From: Actinomycetes bacterium
GTDB lineage: Bacteria > Actinomycetota > Actinomycetes > DATJPE01
Assembly: GCA_035506535.1 (NCBI GenBank)
Contig: DATJPE010000073.1
Coordinates: 1-64,000 of the forward strand
Direction of reading: 5' to 3'
Length of the DNA: 64,000 nucleotides
A program made the position numbers and the translations under genes. Of this stretch, positions 9,090 to 17,509 are shown piece after piece (within the stretch, counting starts at the first letter, position 1; the number at the start of each line of letters is the position of its first letter). The notes beneath the pieces are model-generated. The model made no database searches, was not told where the DNA came from, and worked only from the letters and a program-made list of their open reading frames with translations.

Positions 9090-10007
9090 GTGTCCGCCCC
9101 GATGTTCCGGGCCCAGCCCGTGCGCGTCCGCGTGCCCGCGACGGCTGCCAACCTCGGTCCCGGCTTCGACGCGTTCGGCCTCGCGCTGGCGCTCTACGAC
9201 GACGTCGTCGTGCAGGTCTCGGACCAGCCCGGCCTGCGGGTGGAGATCGCGGGGGAGGGCGCCGGCGAGCTGCGCGTCGACGAGCGACACCTGGTGGTCA
9301 AGGCCATGCGGCGCGCGTTTCGCCACATGGGGGGCCAGCCGCGCGGGCTGGGGGTCGTGTGTGCCAACCGGATCCCTCACGGGCGCGGGCTCGGCTCGTC
9401 CGCCGCGGCGATCGTGTCCGGGCTCGTGGCGGCGCGCTGGCTCACCGTCGGAGGCGAGGAGCGGCTGCCCGACGATGCCTTGCTCGACATCGCCGCGGCG
9501 ATGGAGGGGCACGCCGACAACGTGGCCGCGGCCCTGCTCGGCGGCTTCACCCTGGCATGGACCGAGGACGGCAGGTCGCGTGCCGTGCGCCTCTCGGTCG
9601 ACTCGGCCGTCCGCCCCGTCGTGCTCGTCCCCACGAAGCGCCTCGCGACGAGCAAGGCGCGCCGCTTGCTGCCGGAGGTCGTGACCCACGGTGACGCCGC
9701 CTTCAACGTCGCGCGGGCGGCGCTGCTCGTGCACGCGCTCGGACGCCGCCCGGACCTGCTGCTCGACGCCACGCAGGACCGGCTCCATCAGCCGCAGCGC
9801 GCTGCCGCGATGCCGCGAACGGCCGGGTTGGTGGCGAAGCTGCGCGCCAAGGGCGTGCCCGCCGTGGTGTCCGGGGCCGGCCCGAGCGTGCTCGCGCTCG
9901 CCGAGGACTCCTCGGTCGGCGCAGTGGAGGCCCTCGCTCCCGCCGGGTGGTCGGCGTTCCCGCTCGAGGTGTCGACCGGGGTCAGCGCCGAGGGCTTCAG
10001 GGGCTAG
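9090..10007 (+). CDS. thrB: homoserine kinase
   Basis: GHMP-family kinase of 305 residues that phosphorylates homoserine, feeding ThrC. The N-terminus has VRVRVPATAANLGPGFDAFG, the family's first motif; the ATP-binding loop is IPHGRGLGSSAAAIVSGL, and the C-terminal GAVSGAGPS-type motif appears as VVSGAGPSVLALA. The GTG at 9090 is chosen because the short stretch before the conserved strand then matches the usual actinobacterial ThrB length; an ATG at 9102 would be four residues shorter. Neither has a strong ribosome-binding site, so coupling to thrC, eight bases upstream, is likely. Confidence 0.94.
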   Translation: MSAPMFRAQPVRVRVPATAANLGPGFDAFGLALALYDDVVVQVSDQPGLRVEIAGEGAGELRVDERHLVVKAMRRAFRHMGGQPRGLGVVCANRIPHGRGLGSSAAAIVSGLVAARWLTVGGEERLPDDALLDIAAAMEGHADNVAAALLGGFTLAWTEDGRSRAVRLSVDSAVRPVVLVPTKRLATSKARRLLPEVVTHGDAAFNVARAALLVHALGRRPDLLLDATQDRLHQPQRAAAMPRTAGLVAKLRAKGVPAVVSGAGPSVLALAEDSSVGAVEALAPAGWSAFPLEVSTGVSAEGFRG

Positions 10008-10301
10008 CAGCGGAGGGGCTTCAGTCCGCGTCGCGAGGCGTCGATCACCTAGGGGCACGACACGGACCGACACTCTCGGCCGCACGCGCCTCGCGTGGAA
10101 CAAGGCCGCTCGGTCGAGGTGTTATCCTTCCCGTGCACCCGACGCCGTAGAGCCGGTGTTCTTCGTCACCACCCCCGGACAGCGCCGCGAGCCCTTCCCC
10201 TCCGGCATCGTCCCCCGGTGGAGCGCGCTTCCCTGACGAGGCCGAGCCCCGTTCGTGCGCGTCGGCGTCTGCATCCTTTCCGCTCCATTGAAGGAACGTG
10301 A
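10008..10301 (+). promoter_or_regulatory. long leader of rho with a possible -10 element
   Basis: The 294 bases between thrB and rho hold no convincing gene. TATCCT at 10123-10128 resembles a -10 element and would give an untranslated leader of about 165 bases. An AAGGA ribosome-binding site lies at 10291-10295. Long leaders are common for rho, which controls its own expression in several bacteria; no specific structure could be assigned here. Confidence 0.4.
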
Positions 10302-12002
10302 GTGAGCGACACCATCACCACCGATGCCCCGACCGAGCGTCCCAAGCGCCGTACGGGCGGCCTCAACGGCATGGTCCTGTCCGAGTTGCAGCAGATCGCG
10401 GGCGAGCTCGGCATCCCCGGAGCCTCCAAGCTGCGCAAGGCGCAGCTCGTCGAGGCCATCACTGCTGCCCGAGGCGGCAGCCCCAGCAGCAACGAACCGG
10501 CTGCGCCCCCCGCGCCGGCCCGCAACGGGCACGCACCCCGTGAGCGCGACGAGAGCCAGCCTGGCGTGGAGCCGACCGAGCAGCCCTCGGCCACCCCTGA
10601 CCACTCCCCTGAGCAGGCCGCCGAGACCGGCCGGGCGCCCCGGGAGCGCGCCGAGTCGCGCAGCGACGGACAGCGCGACCGTACTGGCGAGCAGCGCGAG
10701 CGACAGGGCCAGACCGGCGCCCAGCGCGACGAGGAGTACTACGACGGCAACCGCGGCCGGCGACGTCGTGGACGCAACCGCGACCGTGGCCGCGGACGTG
10801 ACCGCGAGCGCTTCGGCGGGACCGACGGGTCCGGCGAGCCCGTGATCAACGACGACGACGTGCTCATCCCCGTCGCCGGCATCCTCGACGTCCTGGACAG
10901 CTACGCGTTCGTGCGCACCAGCGGCTACCTGCCCGGACCGAACGACGTGTACGTCTCCTTGGCCCAGGTGCGCCGCTACGGGCTGCGCAAAGGCGATGCC
11001 GTCACCGGCGCGGTCCGCCAGCAGCGCGAGGGCGAGCGACGGGACAAGTTCAACGCCCTCGTCCGCCTCGACAGCGTCAACGGCGCCGAGCCCGAGAGCG
11101 CACGCGAACGGGTCGAGTTCGCCAAGCTGACCCCGCTGTACCCGCAGCAGCGCCTGCGCCTCGAGACCGAGCCCTCCAACCTGACGACCCGGGTCATCGA
11201 CCTGGTCGCGCCGATCGGCAAGGGTCAGCGCGGGCTCATCGTCAGCCCGCCGAAGGCCGGCAAGACCATGGTCCTGCAGGCGATCGCCAACGCGATCACG
11301 CGCAACAACCCTGAGTGCCACCTCATGGTCGTCCTCGTCGACGAGCGGCCGGAAGAGGTCACCGACATGCAGCGCACGGTGAAGGGCGAGGTCATCGCCT
11401 CGACCTTCGACCGTCCCGCGGAGGACCACACGACCGTGGCCGAGCTGGCCATCGAGCGCGCGAAGCGCCTCGTCGAGCTCGGTCACGACGTCGTCGTCCT
11501 GCTGGACTCGATGACCCGGCTCGGGAGGGCGTACAACCTCGCCGCCCCCGCCAGCGGCCGCATCCTCTCCGGCGGCGTCGACTCATCGGCGCTCTACCCG
11601 CCCAAGCGGTTCTTCGGCGCGGCTCGCAACATCGAGCACGGTGGGTCCCTGACCGTGCTCGCCACCGCGTTGGTGGAGACCGGCTCGAAGATGGACGAGG
11701 TCATCTTCGAGGAGTTCAAGGGCACCGGGAACATGGAGCTCAAGCTCGACCGACGGCTGTCGGACAAGCGGATCTTCCCCTCGGTCGACGTCGATGCCTC
11801 GGGCACCCGCAAGGAGGAGATCCTCCTCTCGCCCGAGGAGCTGAAGATCGTCTGGAACCTCCGGCGGGTGCTCCATGCCCTCGACCAGCAGCAGGCCATC
11901 GAGCTGCTGCTGTCCAAGCTGCGGGAGACCAAGAGCAACTACGATTTCCTGCTCCAGGTCCAGAAGACGACGCCTCAGGCGAACGGCCACACCGCCGACT
12001 GA
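10302..12002 (+). CDS. rho: transcription termination factor Rho
   Basis: Hexameric RNA-dependent ATPase that ends untranslated transcripts. The 566 residues show a Rho N-terminal domain (about 18-52, LSELQQIAGELGIPGASKLR), then a long low-complexity insert rich in Arg, Asp, Glu and Gly (about 55-180), as in actinobacterial Rho. The cold-shock-like RNA-binding domain follows (about 190-260, SYAFVRTSGYLPGPNDVYVS), and then the RecA-type core with P-loop SPPKAGKT, VVLLDSMTRLGRAYN and the R-loop region. The GTG at 10302 fits the AAGGA site; a GTG four bases upstream is in another frame. Confidence 0.97.
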   Translation: MSDTITTDAPTERPKRRTGGLNGMVLSELQQIAGELGIPGASKLRKAQLVEAITAARGGSPSSNEPAAPPAPARNGHAPRERDESQPGVEPTEQPSATPDHSPEQAAETGRAPRERAESRSDGQRDRTGEQRERQGQTGAQRDEEYYDGNRGRRRRGRNRDRGRGRDRERFGGTDGSGEPVINDDDVLIPVAGILDVLDSYAFVRTSGYLPGPNDVYVSLAQVRRYGLRKGDAVTGAVRQQREGERRDKFNALVRLDSVNGAEPESARERVEFAKLTPLYPQQRLRLETEPSNLTTRVIDLVAPIGKGQRGLIVSPPKAGKTMVLQAIANAITRNNPECHLMVVLVDERPEEVTDMQRTVKGEVIASTFDRPAEDHTTVAELAIERAKRLVELGHDVVVLLDSMTRLGRAYNLAAPASGRILSGGVDSSALYPPKRFFGAARNIEHGGSLTVLATALVETGSKMDEVIFEEFKGTGNMELKLDRRLSDKRIFPSVDVDASGTRKEEILLSPEELKIVWNLRRVLHALDQQQAIELLLSKLRETKSNYDFLLQVQKTTPQANGHTAD

Positions 12003-12140
12003 GCGGGCCCGGGCTGGACTGAGCCATCGGTCAGCAGATGTGAGGCTCTTGACACGAACAGTTGTTAAAGTCCAGCGCCGAACGGGTCGAACCTCCTCAG
12101 GAACCGCCTCATCCGCAGTCTTCCTGAGAAGGGCTCGATC

Positions 12141-12770
12141 ATGTCCCGTTCCGACCAGCGTCGCCGCCGCGCGCTGCGTGCTGCCGCCCCCGTCGCCGGC
12201 CTCCTGGCCGTCGGCCTGCTGGTCTGGCAGGGCAGCACCGCGGCCTTCTCGGCCACGACGACCAACACCGGCAACGCCTGGGCCACCGGCAACCTCGGTC
12301 TGACCAACAACGGTGGTACCGGCAGCTTCAGCGGCTCCACGACCGGCATCTTCGCCGAGACCGGGCTCAAGCCCGGGTCGACCGGCGCCAAGTGCATCAC
12401 CGTCTCCAGCAGCGGCACCCTCGCGGGCAACCTCCGCCTGTACCGCGGCACGTTCAGCGGGTTGAACGCGACGAACCTCGCCACAAACCTGAACATCACC
12501 GTCGACGCCCAGACCGGCACCGCCACGACCAACGTCCTGGCCAACTGCACGGGTTACACCGGCGGTACTGCCGGGGCGCTCTACAGCGGCACGCTGAACG
12601 CGTTCGGTACCACGTTCGGAACCGGGTCCACGGCGGTGGCGCTGACCGGAACGCCGACCGAGCGCGTCGTCTACCGGATCGGCTGGACCTTCCCCAGCTC
12701 CGTGACCGACAACACGCTGCAGGGCAGCAACGTCGCCACGGACTTCACGTGGGAGGTCGACAACACCTGA
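12141..12770 (+). CDS. exported protein with a SipW-type signal peptide (TasA/CalY-like)
   Basis: A 209-residue exported protein. A basic N-terminus (RRRRALR) and hydrophobic core (residues 17-35) end in TAAFSATTTNTGNAWATG, the signature seen after SipW-dependent signal peptides in TasA/CalY-type and related actinobacterial proteins. The mature part is Thr/Gly/Ser-rich and predicted beta-strand, with two cysteines that could form a disulphide. It probably sits outside the cell as a surface or fibre component; its exact function is unknown. The next gene encodes the matching SipW-type peptidase. AGAAGGG precedes the ATG. A TTGACA hexamer is present at 12049, but the TAAAGT that follows is only 11 bases away, so the promoter is unclear. 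Confidence 0.8.
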   Translation: MSRSDQRRRRALRAAAPVAGLLAVGLLVWQGSTAAFSATTTNTGNAWATGNLGLTNNGGTGSFSGSTTGIFAETGLKPGSTGAKCITVSSSGTLAGNLRLYRGTFSGLNATNLATNLNITVDAQTGTATTNVLANCTGYTGGTAGALYSGTLNAFGTTFGTGSTAVALTGTPTERVVYRIGWTFPSSVTDNTLQGSNVATDFTWEVDNT

Positions 12771-12785
12771 TCCGTCGCCAGGATC

Positions 12786-12820
12786 CGCGTCGGCCCCAGT
12801 CCTCGACTGGGGCCGACGCG
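12786..12820 (+). terminator. perfect 16-bp hairpin between the SipW substrate and peptidase genes
   Basis: Positions 12786-12801 and 12805-12820 are exact inverted copies with loop CTC. The stem is almost all G:C and no T run follows, so it would be a high-GC, U-less terminator or mRNA-processing/stability hairpin. It could make the upstream exported protein more abundant than the peptidase. Confidence 0.7.
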
Positions 12821-12876
12821 CGTTCGGCGCTAAAGGATCCGAGCCAATAGGCCGAACAGGTGATGGGAGGTGACCG

Positions 12877-14502
12877 ATGTCTTCGCTTGCCGCGCCTGAA
12901 CTGGTCACCTCGGACCAGCCGGAGCCGCGCTACAGCAGATGGCGACTGGTCCTAGGGGTCGTTGCGCGCACCTGGTTGTGGTTCATCGTGGGCTGCCTGC
13001 TGGTCACGCTCGTGCCGATTCTCATCGGCTGGCGCCCGTACGTCATCGACAGCGGCTCGATGTCCCCGCGCATCAAGGTGGGGGACGTCATCCTCGTCTC
13101 CCCGGAGAAGGACCCGCAGAAGCTGCTCGGCCACGTCGCGACGTTCGATGACCCCGGATTCCCCGGCAAGGTGAAGTCGCATCGCGTGATCGCGATCAAC
13201 AAGGACGGCACGCTGAAGACGAAGGGCGATGCCAATGCCCAGCCGGACAGTGACCCAGTGCCGATCTCCACCGTGCACGGGATTGGACGGCTGCTCGTCC
13301 GCTGGGTCGGGCTTCCGATGATCTGGATGCAGCACGGTGCGTGGCTCAGGCTGCTGGCCTTCCTCGCGACCCTGGTGCTGGCAGGATGGGCGGTCGCCCG
13401 GGACTTCGAGCCGGACGAGCCTGAGGACGGCGACGGCGACGACGAGGACGACGACGAGGGCTCCGGCCCTGCGGCCGCCGGCGTCCCCGGTCCGCTCATC
13501 GACTGGGTCTCGCCCACCCAGGTGGCCGCCGCCCGCCCCTTCCGGTTGCCGAAGTGGCCCGCGCGACTGGCCGGCGGCTCGTTCAGAGCCGTCCTTCTCC
13601 GCACGTCCTTCCTCGCCGTGGCGAGCCTGCTGCTGGTCCTCCCCACGACCATGGCGGCCTTCGCCGCGACCAGCAAGAACACCGGGAACAGCTGGGCGGC
13701 GCCGAAGTACGACTACACGACCCAGGTCAACGCCCTGGGGCCGTACCTCTATTGGAAGCTGGACGAGACCGGGACCACGAACACGGTAGCGACGGACAGC
13801 TCCGGGAACAGCCGGACCGGCACGTACAACGCGTCGAACGCGAGCGGTACGACCTGGACCGCCAACGCCGGCGCCACCTACTACACGAGGGGCGTGACAG
13901 GCGCTCTCGTCGACTCGAGCACGAACAACGCGGTCACCATCGTCAGCAAGCAGTCATGCATCAACACGACCTCGACGACCCTGATCAACGGGCAGACCCC
14001 CGTGTCGGTCGTCGTGTGGTTCAAGGTGGCGAACGGCTACACGGGGGGCGGCAAGATCGCGGGGTTCGAGAAGCCGCAGGTCGGGGTGGCAGTGCCGTCC
14101 ACAGGGACCTACGACCGCCACCTGTACATGGACGGCAACGGCCATGTCTGGTTCGGGGTCTACAACAACGGCTTCTACACCGTCCAGTCCGCCAATGCGC
14201 TCAACGACGGCAACTGGCACATGGCGGTCGGCACCGTCGGTCCCTCCGGTACCAAGCTCTACATCGACGGCGTGCTCCAGGGGACGTCGGCGAACACCGC
14301 GGGTGAGAGCTCGACCGGCGTGTGGCGGGTCGGCTGCGGCAACCTGGCGGGCTGGGGTGGCTCGTGGAACGGGCCGAACAACCCGGGCACGAGTACGAGC
14401 ACCACGGCCAACATGCCGTTCCTGGGGTCGGTGGACGAGTTCTCGGTCTTCGCATCGGAACTGACCGCCGCCCAGATCTCCTTCCTCTACTTCACTCGCT
14501 GA
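12877..14502 (+). CDS. SipW-type signal peptidase fused to a SipW-like signal and a LamG domain
   Basis: A 541-residue chimera. Residues 24-50 form a membrane segment. The S26B peptidase domain follows, with catalytic Ser61 in DSGSMSP, His102 in KSHRV (the ER/SipW type, not the Lys of LepB) and Asp118 in KGDAN. A second membrane segment spans about 157-174, then an acidic, probably cytosolic linker (178-195) and a third hydrophobic stretch (238-258) ending MAAFAATSKNTGNSWA at 259-274. That junction closely copies the signal-peptide end of the upstream gene. Residues 285-541 are a LamG/concanavalin-like domain (YWKLDETG, LYIDGVLQG, GSVDEFSVF). Inference: the enzyme may cut itself and release the LamG part. 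GGGAGGTGACCG before the ATG is a strong ribosome-binding site. Confidence 0.85.
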   Translation: MSSLAAPELVTSDQPEPRYSRWRLVLGVVARTWLWFIVGCLLVTLVPILIGWRPYVIDSGSMSPRIKVGDVILVSPEKDPQKLLGHVATFDDPGFPGKVKSHRVIAINKDGTLKTKGDANAQPDSDPVPISTVHGIGRLLVRWVGLPMIWMQHGAWLRLLAFLATLVLAGWAVARDFEPDEPEDGDGDDEDDDEGSGPAAAGVPGPLIDWVSPTQVAAARPFRLPKWPARLAGGSFRAVLLRTSFLAVASLLLVLPTTMAAFAATSKNTGNSWAAPKYDYTTQVNALGPYLYWKLDETGTTNTVATDSSGNSRTGTYNASNASGTTWTANAGATYYTRGVTGALVDSSTNNAVTIVSKQSCINTTSTTLINGQTPVSVVVWFKVANGYTGGGKIAGFEKPQVGVAVPSTGTYDRHLYMDGNGHVWFGVYNNGFYTVQSANALNDGNWHMAVGTVGPSGTKLYIDGVLQGTSANTAGESSTGVWRVGCGNLAGWGGSWNGPNNPGTSTSTTANMPFLGSVDEFSVFASELTAAQISFLYFTR

Positions 14503-14643
14503 CTTCACGCGCTGACCCCGGGAATCCCGCCGAGCTCTGTCGCGTTTGGGCGGGTGGCCACGGCCTGGCAGACTGTTGGGCCGCAACCCAGGTCCGGTTC
14601 ACGTGCGCACGGCACGACCCGGCGCCATCGGAGGAGTCATCCC

Positions 14644-14868
14644 GTGAAGAGCGACATCCACCCGGAGTACGTCGAGACGCAGGTCACCTGTTCCTGCGGC
14701 AACACGTTCACCACCCGAAGCACCGCGAAGAACGGCATCATCCACGCCGACGTCTGCAACGCCTGCCACCCGTTCTACACGGGCAAGCAGAAGATCCTCG
14801 ACACCGGCGGCCGCGTCGCCAAGTTCGAGCAGCGTTTCGGCGGGAAGAAGGCCGGCTCGGCCAAGTAG
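14644..14868 (+). CDS. rpmE: 50S ribosomal protein bL31 (zinc-binding type)
   Basis: A 74-residue ribosomal protein. It opens [10 protein letters not shown] and carries four cysteines in the C+ (zinc-binding) arrangement: C16 and C18 in TCSCGN, C38 and C41 in [13 protein letters not shown]. Paralogues without cysteines replace this form under zinc limitation in other actinobacteria. The GTG at 14644 is chosen because it gives the canonical bL31 N-terminus and has GGAGGAG upstream. It sits directly before prfA, the normal order; the SipW pair separates it from rho. Confidence 0.96.
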   Translation: MKSDIHPEYVETQVTCSCGNTFTTRSTAKNGIIHADVCNACHPFYTGKQKILDTGGRVAKFEQRFGGKKAGSAK

Positions 14869-14875
14869 GGCTGTC

Positions 14876-15943
14876 GTGTTCGAGCACGTCGAGGAGCTCG
14901 TGCGCGAGCACGACGAGCTGCAGTCCAGGCTGGCCGACCCGTCGGTGCACGCCGACCAGGCCACCGCCCGGCGCCTGGGGCGACGCTTCGCGGAGCTGTC
15001 GCCGATCGTCGACACCTACCGCTCGTGGGAGGCGGCCGGCGCCGACCTGGACACGGCGCTGGAGCTCACGGCCGAGGACCCCAGCTTCGCGGTCGAGGCG
15101 GAGAGCCTCGTGGCGCGACGCGACGAGCTCGCCGAGCGCCTCCAGCACCTGCTGATCCCCCGTGACCCCGACGACGACCGCGACGTGATCCTCGAGGTCA
15201 AGGCCGGCGAGGGCGGCGAGGAGTCCGCGCTGTTCGCGGGCGACCTGGTCCGGATGTACCTCCGGTACGCCGAACGTCGCGGCTGGCGTACCGAGGTCAT
15301 CGACGCGCAGCCCTCGGACCTGGGTGGCTACAAGGACATCGCCCTGGCGGTCAAGGCCAGGGGCAGCGCGAAGCCGGGCGAGGCGCCCTTCGCACGGCTG
15401 AAGTACGAGGGCGGCGTCCACCGGGTGCAGCGCGTCCCCGCGACCGAGTCCCAGGGCCGCATCCACACCTCCGCCGCGGGGGTGCTGGTGCTTCCCGAGG
15501 CGGAGGAGGTCGACGTCACGATCGACCCGGCCGACCTGCGCATCGACGTCTACCGGTCCTCGGGCCCGGGTGGGCAGAGCGTGAACACCACCGACTCCGC
15601 GGTCCGCATCACCCACCTGCCCACCGGGATCGTCGTGTCCTGCCAGAACGAGAAGTCCCAGCTGCAGAACAAGGAGCAGGCGCTGCGGATCCTGCGTTCG
15701 CGCTTGCTGGCGGCCGCGCAGGAGGAGGCCGCCGCTCAGGCGGCCGACGTCCGCCGCTCCCAGGTCCGCACCGTCGACCGCTCCGAGCGCATCCGCACGT
15801 ACAACTTCCCCGAGAACCGGATCAGCGACCACCGGGTCGGCTACAAGGCCTACAACCTCGACCAGGTGCTCGACGGCGACCTCGACGGCGTCGTGCAGGC
15901 GTTGGTGGACGCCGACCTGGTCGCGCGCCTGTCCGGCCCGTGA
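14876..15943 (+). CDS. prfA: peptide chain release factor 1
   Basis: Class I release factor of 355 residues that recognises UAA and UAG on the ribosome. Residues 1-100 form the helical N-domain. The central part has the catalytic GGQ in [17 protein letters not shown], followed by the RF1-typical [19 protein letters not shown]. The RF1 codon-recognition PxT-type tripeptide appears as PAT in [12 protein letters not shown]. The GTG start lies seven bases after rpmE. Its stop overlaps the prmC start (GTGA), which fits because PrmC methylates the GGQ glutamine of this protein. Confidence 0.97.
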   Translation: MFEHVEELVREHDELQSRLADPSVHADQATARRLGRRFAELSPIVDTYRSWEAAGADLDTALELTAEDPSFAVEAESLVARRDELAERLQHLLIPRDPDDDRDVILEVKAGEGGEESALFAGDLVRMYLRYAERRGWRTEVIDAQPSDLGGYKDIALAVKARGSAKPGEAPFARLKYEGGVHRVQRVPATESQGRIHTSAAGVLVLPEAEEVDVTIDPADLRIDVYRSSGPGGQSVNTTDSAVRITHLPTGIVVSCQNEKSQLQNKEQALRILRSRLLAAAQEEAAAQAADVRRSQVRTVDRSERIRTYNFPENRISDHRVGYKAYNLDQVLDGDLDGVVQALVDADLVARLSGP

Positions 15944-16815
15944 CCACGGCCAACGGTGAGGTCGATCTCGCCGTCCTCCTTCGCCGCACCACCGAGCGCC
16001 TCGCGGCCGCCGGCGTCCCCTCGCCCCGCTTCGACGCCACCGCGCTGGCGGCGTACGTGCTGGGCATCGAGCCGGCGGAGGTCGCGCTGTGCGGCTCGTG
16101 CGGTCCGGACCAGGCGGCCGCCGTCGAGGAGCTCGCGGCGCGCCGGGAGGCGCGGATCCCGCTGCAGCACCTGACCGGCCGCGCCTACTTCCGCCACGTC
16201 TCGGTCGCGGTCGGGCCCGGAGTGTTCGTCCCGCGGCCTGAGACCGAGGTCGTCGCGGGTGCGGTGATCGACGAGGTACGCCGGCTCGTGGGCCTCGGCG
16301 TGCAGTGCCCCGTCGTCGTCGACCTGTGCACCGGGTCGGGGGTCATCGCCTTGTCGGTCGTCGACGAGGCCCCCCAGGCGCGCGTCCACGCGGTCGAGGT
16401 CTCCGCGGATGCCTACGCCTGGGCCTTGCGCAACCTGGCCGGCACCGGGGTCGACCTGCGCCTGGGCGACGCCTTCGTCGCGTTCCCCGACCTGGAGGGC
16501 CGCGTCGACGTGGTGGTGTCCAATCCGCCGTACATCCCCCCGGACGGGATCATCCGCGACCCCGAGGTGGCCGATCACGACCCGCCGATCGCCTTGTGGG
16601 GCGGCGGAGGAGACGGGCTCGAGGTGCCCCGGCGGGTGGCGGCCCGAGCTGCGGTCCTGCTCCGGGAGTCTGGCCTGCTCGTCATGGAGCACGCCGACGT
16701 CCAGCGGGAGGCGGCGCTGGCCATGCTGAGTGGCTGGGACGACGTCCATGACCATCGGGACCTGGCCGGCCGCGACCGGTTCGTGACCGCGCGACGAGGC
16801 AGGATGACCCGGTGA
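15940..16815 (+). CDS. prmC: release factor glutamine methyltransferase
   Basis: SAM-dependent enzyme of 291 residues that methylates the GGQ glutamine of release factors. An N-terminal helical substrate-binding domain (about 1-85) ends in [19 protein letters not shown], very typical of PrmC. The Rossmann-type methyltransferase domain has [15 protein letters not shown] for SAM binding and the catalytic NPPY motif in [12 protein letters not shown]. It starts at a GTG overlapping the prfA stop and its own stop overlaps the next gene, so three genes are tightly coupled. Confidence 0.95.
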   Translation: MTTANGEVDLAVLLRRTTERLAAAGVPSPRFDATALAAYVLGIEPAEVALCGSCGPDQAAAVEELAARREARIPLQHLTGRAYFRHVSVAVGPGVFVPRPETEVVAGAVIDEVRRLVGLGVQCPVVVDLCTGSGVIALSVVDEAPQARVHAVEVSADAYAWALRNLAGTGVDLRLGDAFVAFPDLEGRVDVVVSNPPYIPPDGIIRDPEVADHDPPIALWGGGGDGLEVPRRVAARAAVLLRESGLLVMEHADVQREAALAMLSGWDDVHDHRDLAGRDRFVTARRGRMTR

Positions 16816-17459
16816 GCCGATTCTTCGACTGCGCCGACCCCGAGGAGCGAGGCAGGGGCCTCGCCCAGGCTGCCGCCGCCGCCCAGCGCGGCGAGCTCGT
16901 CGTCCTGCCCACCGACACCGTCTACGGCATCGGGTGCGACGCGTTCTCCCACGAGGCGGTCGCCGACCTGCTGGCCGCCAAGGGGCGGGGTCGCGACATG
17001 CCCGTGCCCGTCCTCGTGGGCGCGCCGAGGGTCCTCGACGGGCTGGCCACCGGGGTCACGCAGCGGGTGCGGGACCTCGTCGAGGCCTTCTGGCCGGGGG
17101 CGCTGACGCTCGTGTGCCGGGCTCAGCCGACGCTGACCTGGGACCTGGGGGACAGTCGGGGGACGGTCGCCATCCGGATGCCGCTGCACCCGGTGGCGAT
17201 CGAGCTGCTGCGCGAGGTCGGCCCGATGGCGGTCTCCTCCGCCAACCGCTCCGGCCACCCGCCCGCGACGACCGTGGACGAGGCGGCCGACCAGCTCGGC
17301 GACGCAGTGTCGGTCTATCTCGACGGCGGCCCCACCCGCGAGGCCGTACCGTCCTCGATCGTCGACATCACCGGACCGCAGCCGGTGCTCCTGCGCGCGG
17401 GCGCGCTCGACGTCGCCACGCTACGCACGGTCGTCCCCGACCTGGTGGTCCGGGCCTGA
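16812..17459 (+). CDS. L-threonylcarbamoyladenylate synthase (Sua5/YrdC family)
   Basis: A 215-residue protein with a single YrdC domain, which makes threonylcarbamoyl-AMP from threonine, bicarbonate and ATP for the t6A37 modification of ANN-reading tRNAs. Key motifs are LPTDTVYGIGCDAF, the KGRGRDMPVPVLV region in the place of the usual KxR, WPGALTLV and SSANRSGHPPATTVDEA. There is no C-terminal Sua5 domain, so it resembles TsaC in size. The start is a GTG overlapping the prmC stop in GTGA. In actinobacteria this gene usually lies between prmC and glyA or wecA, as here. Confidence 0.93.
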   Translation: MSRFFDCADPEERGRGLAQAAAAAQRGELVVLPTDTVYGIGCDAFSHEAVADLLAAKGRGRDMPVPVLVGAPRVLDGLATGVTQRVRDLVEAFWPGALTLVCRAQPTLTWDLGDSRGTVAIRMPLHPVAIELLREVGPMAVSSANRSGHPPATTVDEAADQLGDAVSVYLDGGPTREAVPSSIVDITGPQPVLLRAGALDVATLRTVVPDLVVRA

Positions 17460-17473
17460 GCCGCCGGATCGCC

Positions 17474-17479
17474 TAGAGT
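17474..17479 (+). promoter_or_regulatory. -10 element upstream of glyA
   Basis: TAGAGT fits the TANNNT consensus and lies 30 bases before the glyA start, upstream of its GAGGAG ribosome-binding site. No clear -35 element is seen. Confidence 0.45.
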
Positions 17480-17509
17480 GGCCGGACCCGGACTTGCGAG
17501 GAGCCAGCA

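Noticed and set aside
10298-10543. A frame beginning at the GTG four bases before the rho start and coding for a His-rich N-terminus
   Set aside because: It is out of frame with Rho and its translation has no recognisable domain.
12049-12071. TTGACA and TAAAGT as a sigma-70 promoter of the SipW substrate gene, with CGAACAGTTGTTAA as a LexA box
   Set aside because: The hexamers are only 11 bases apart, and the second half of the LexA site is wrong.
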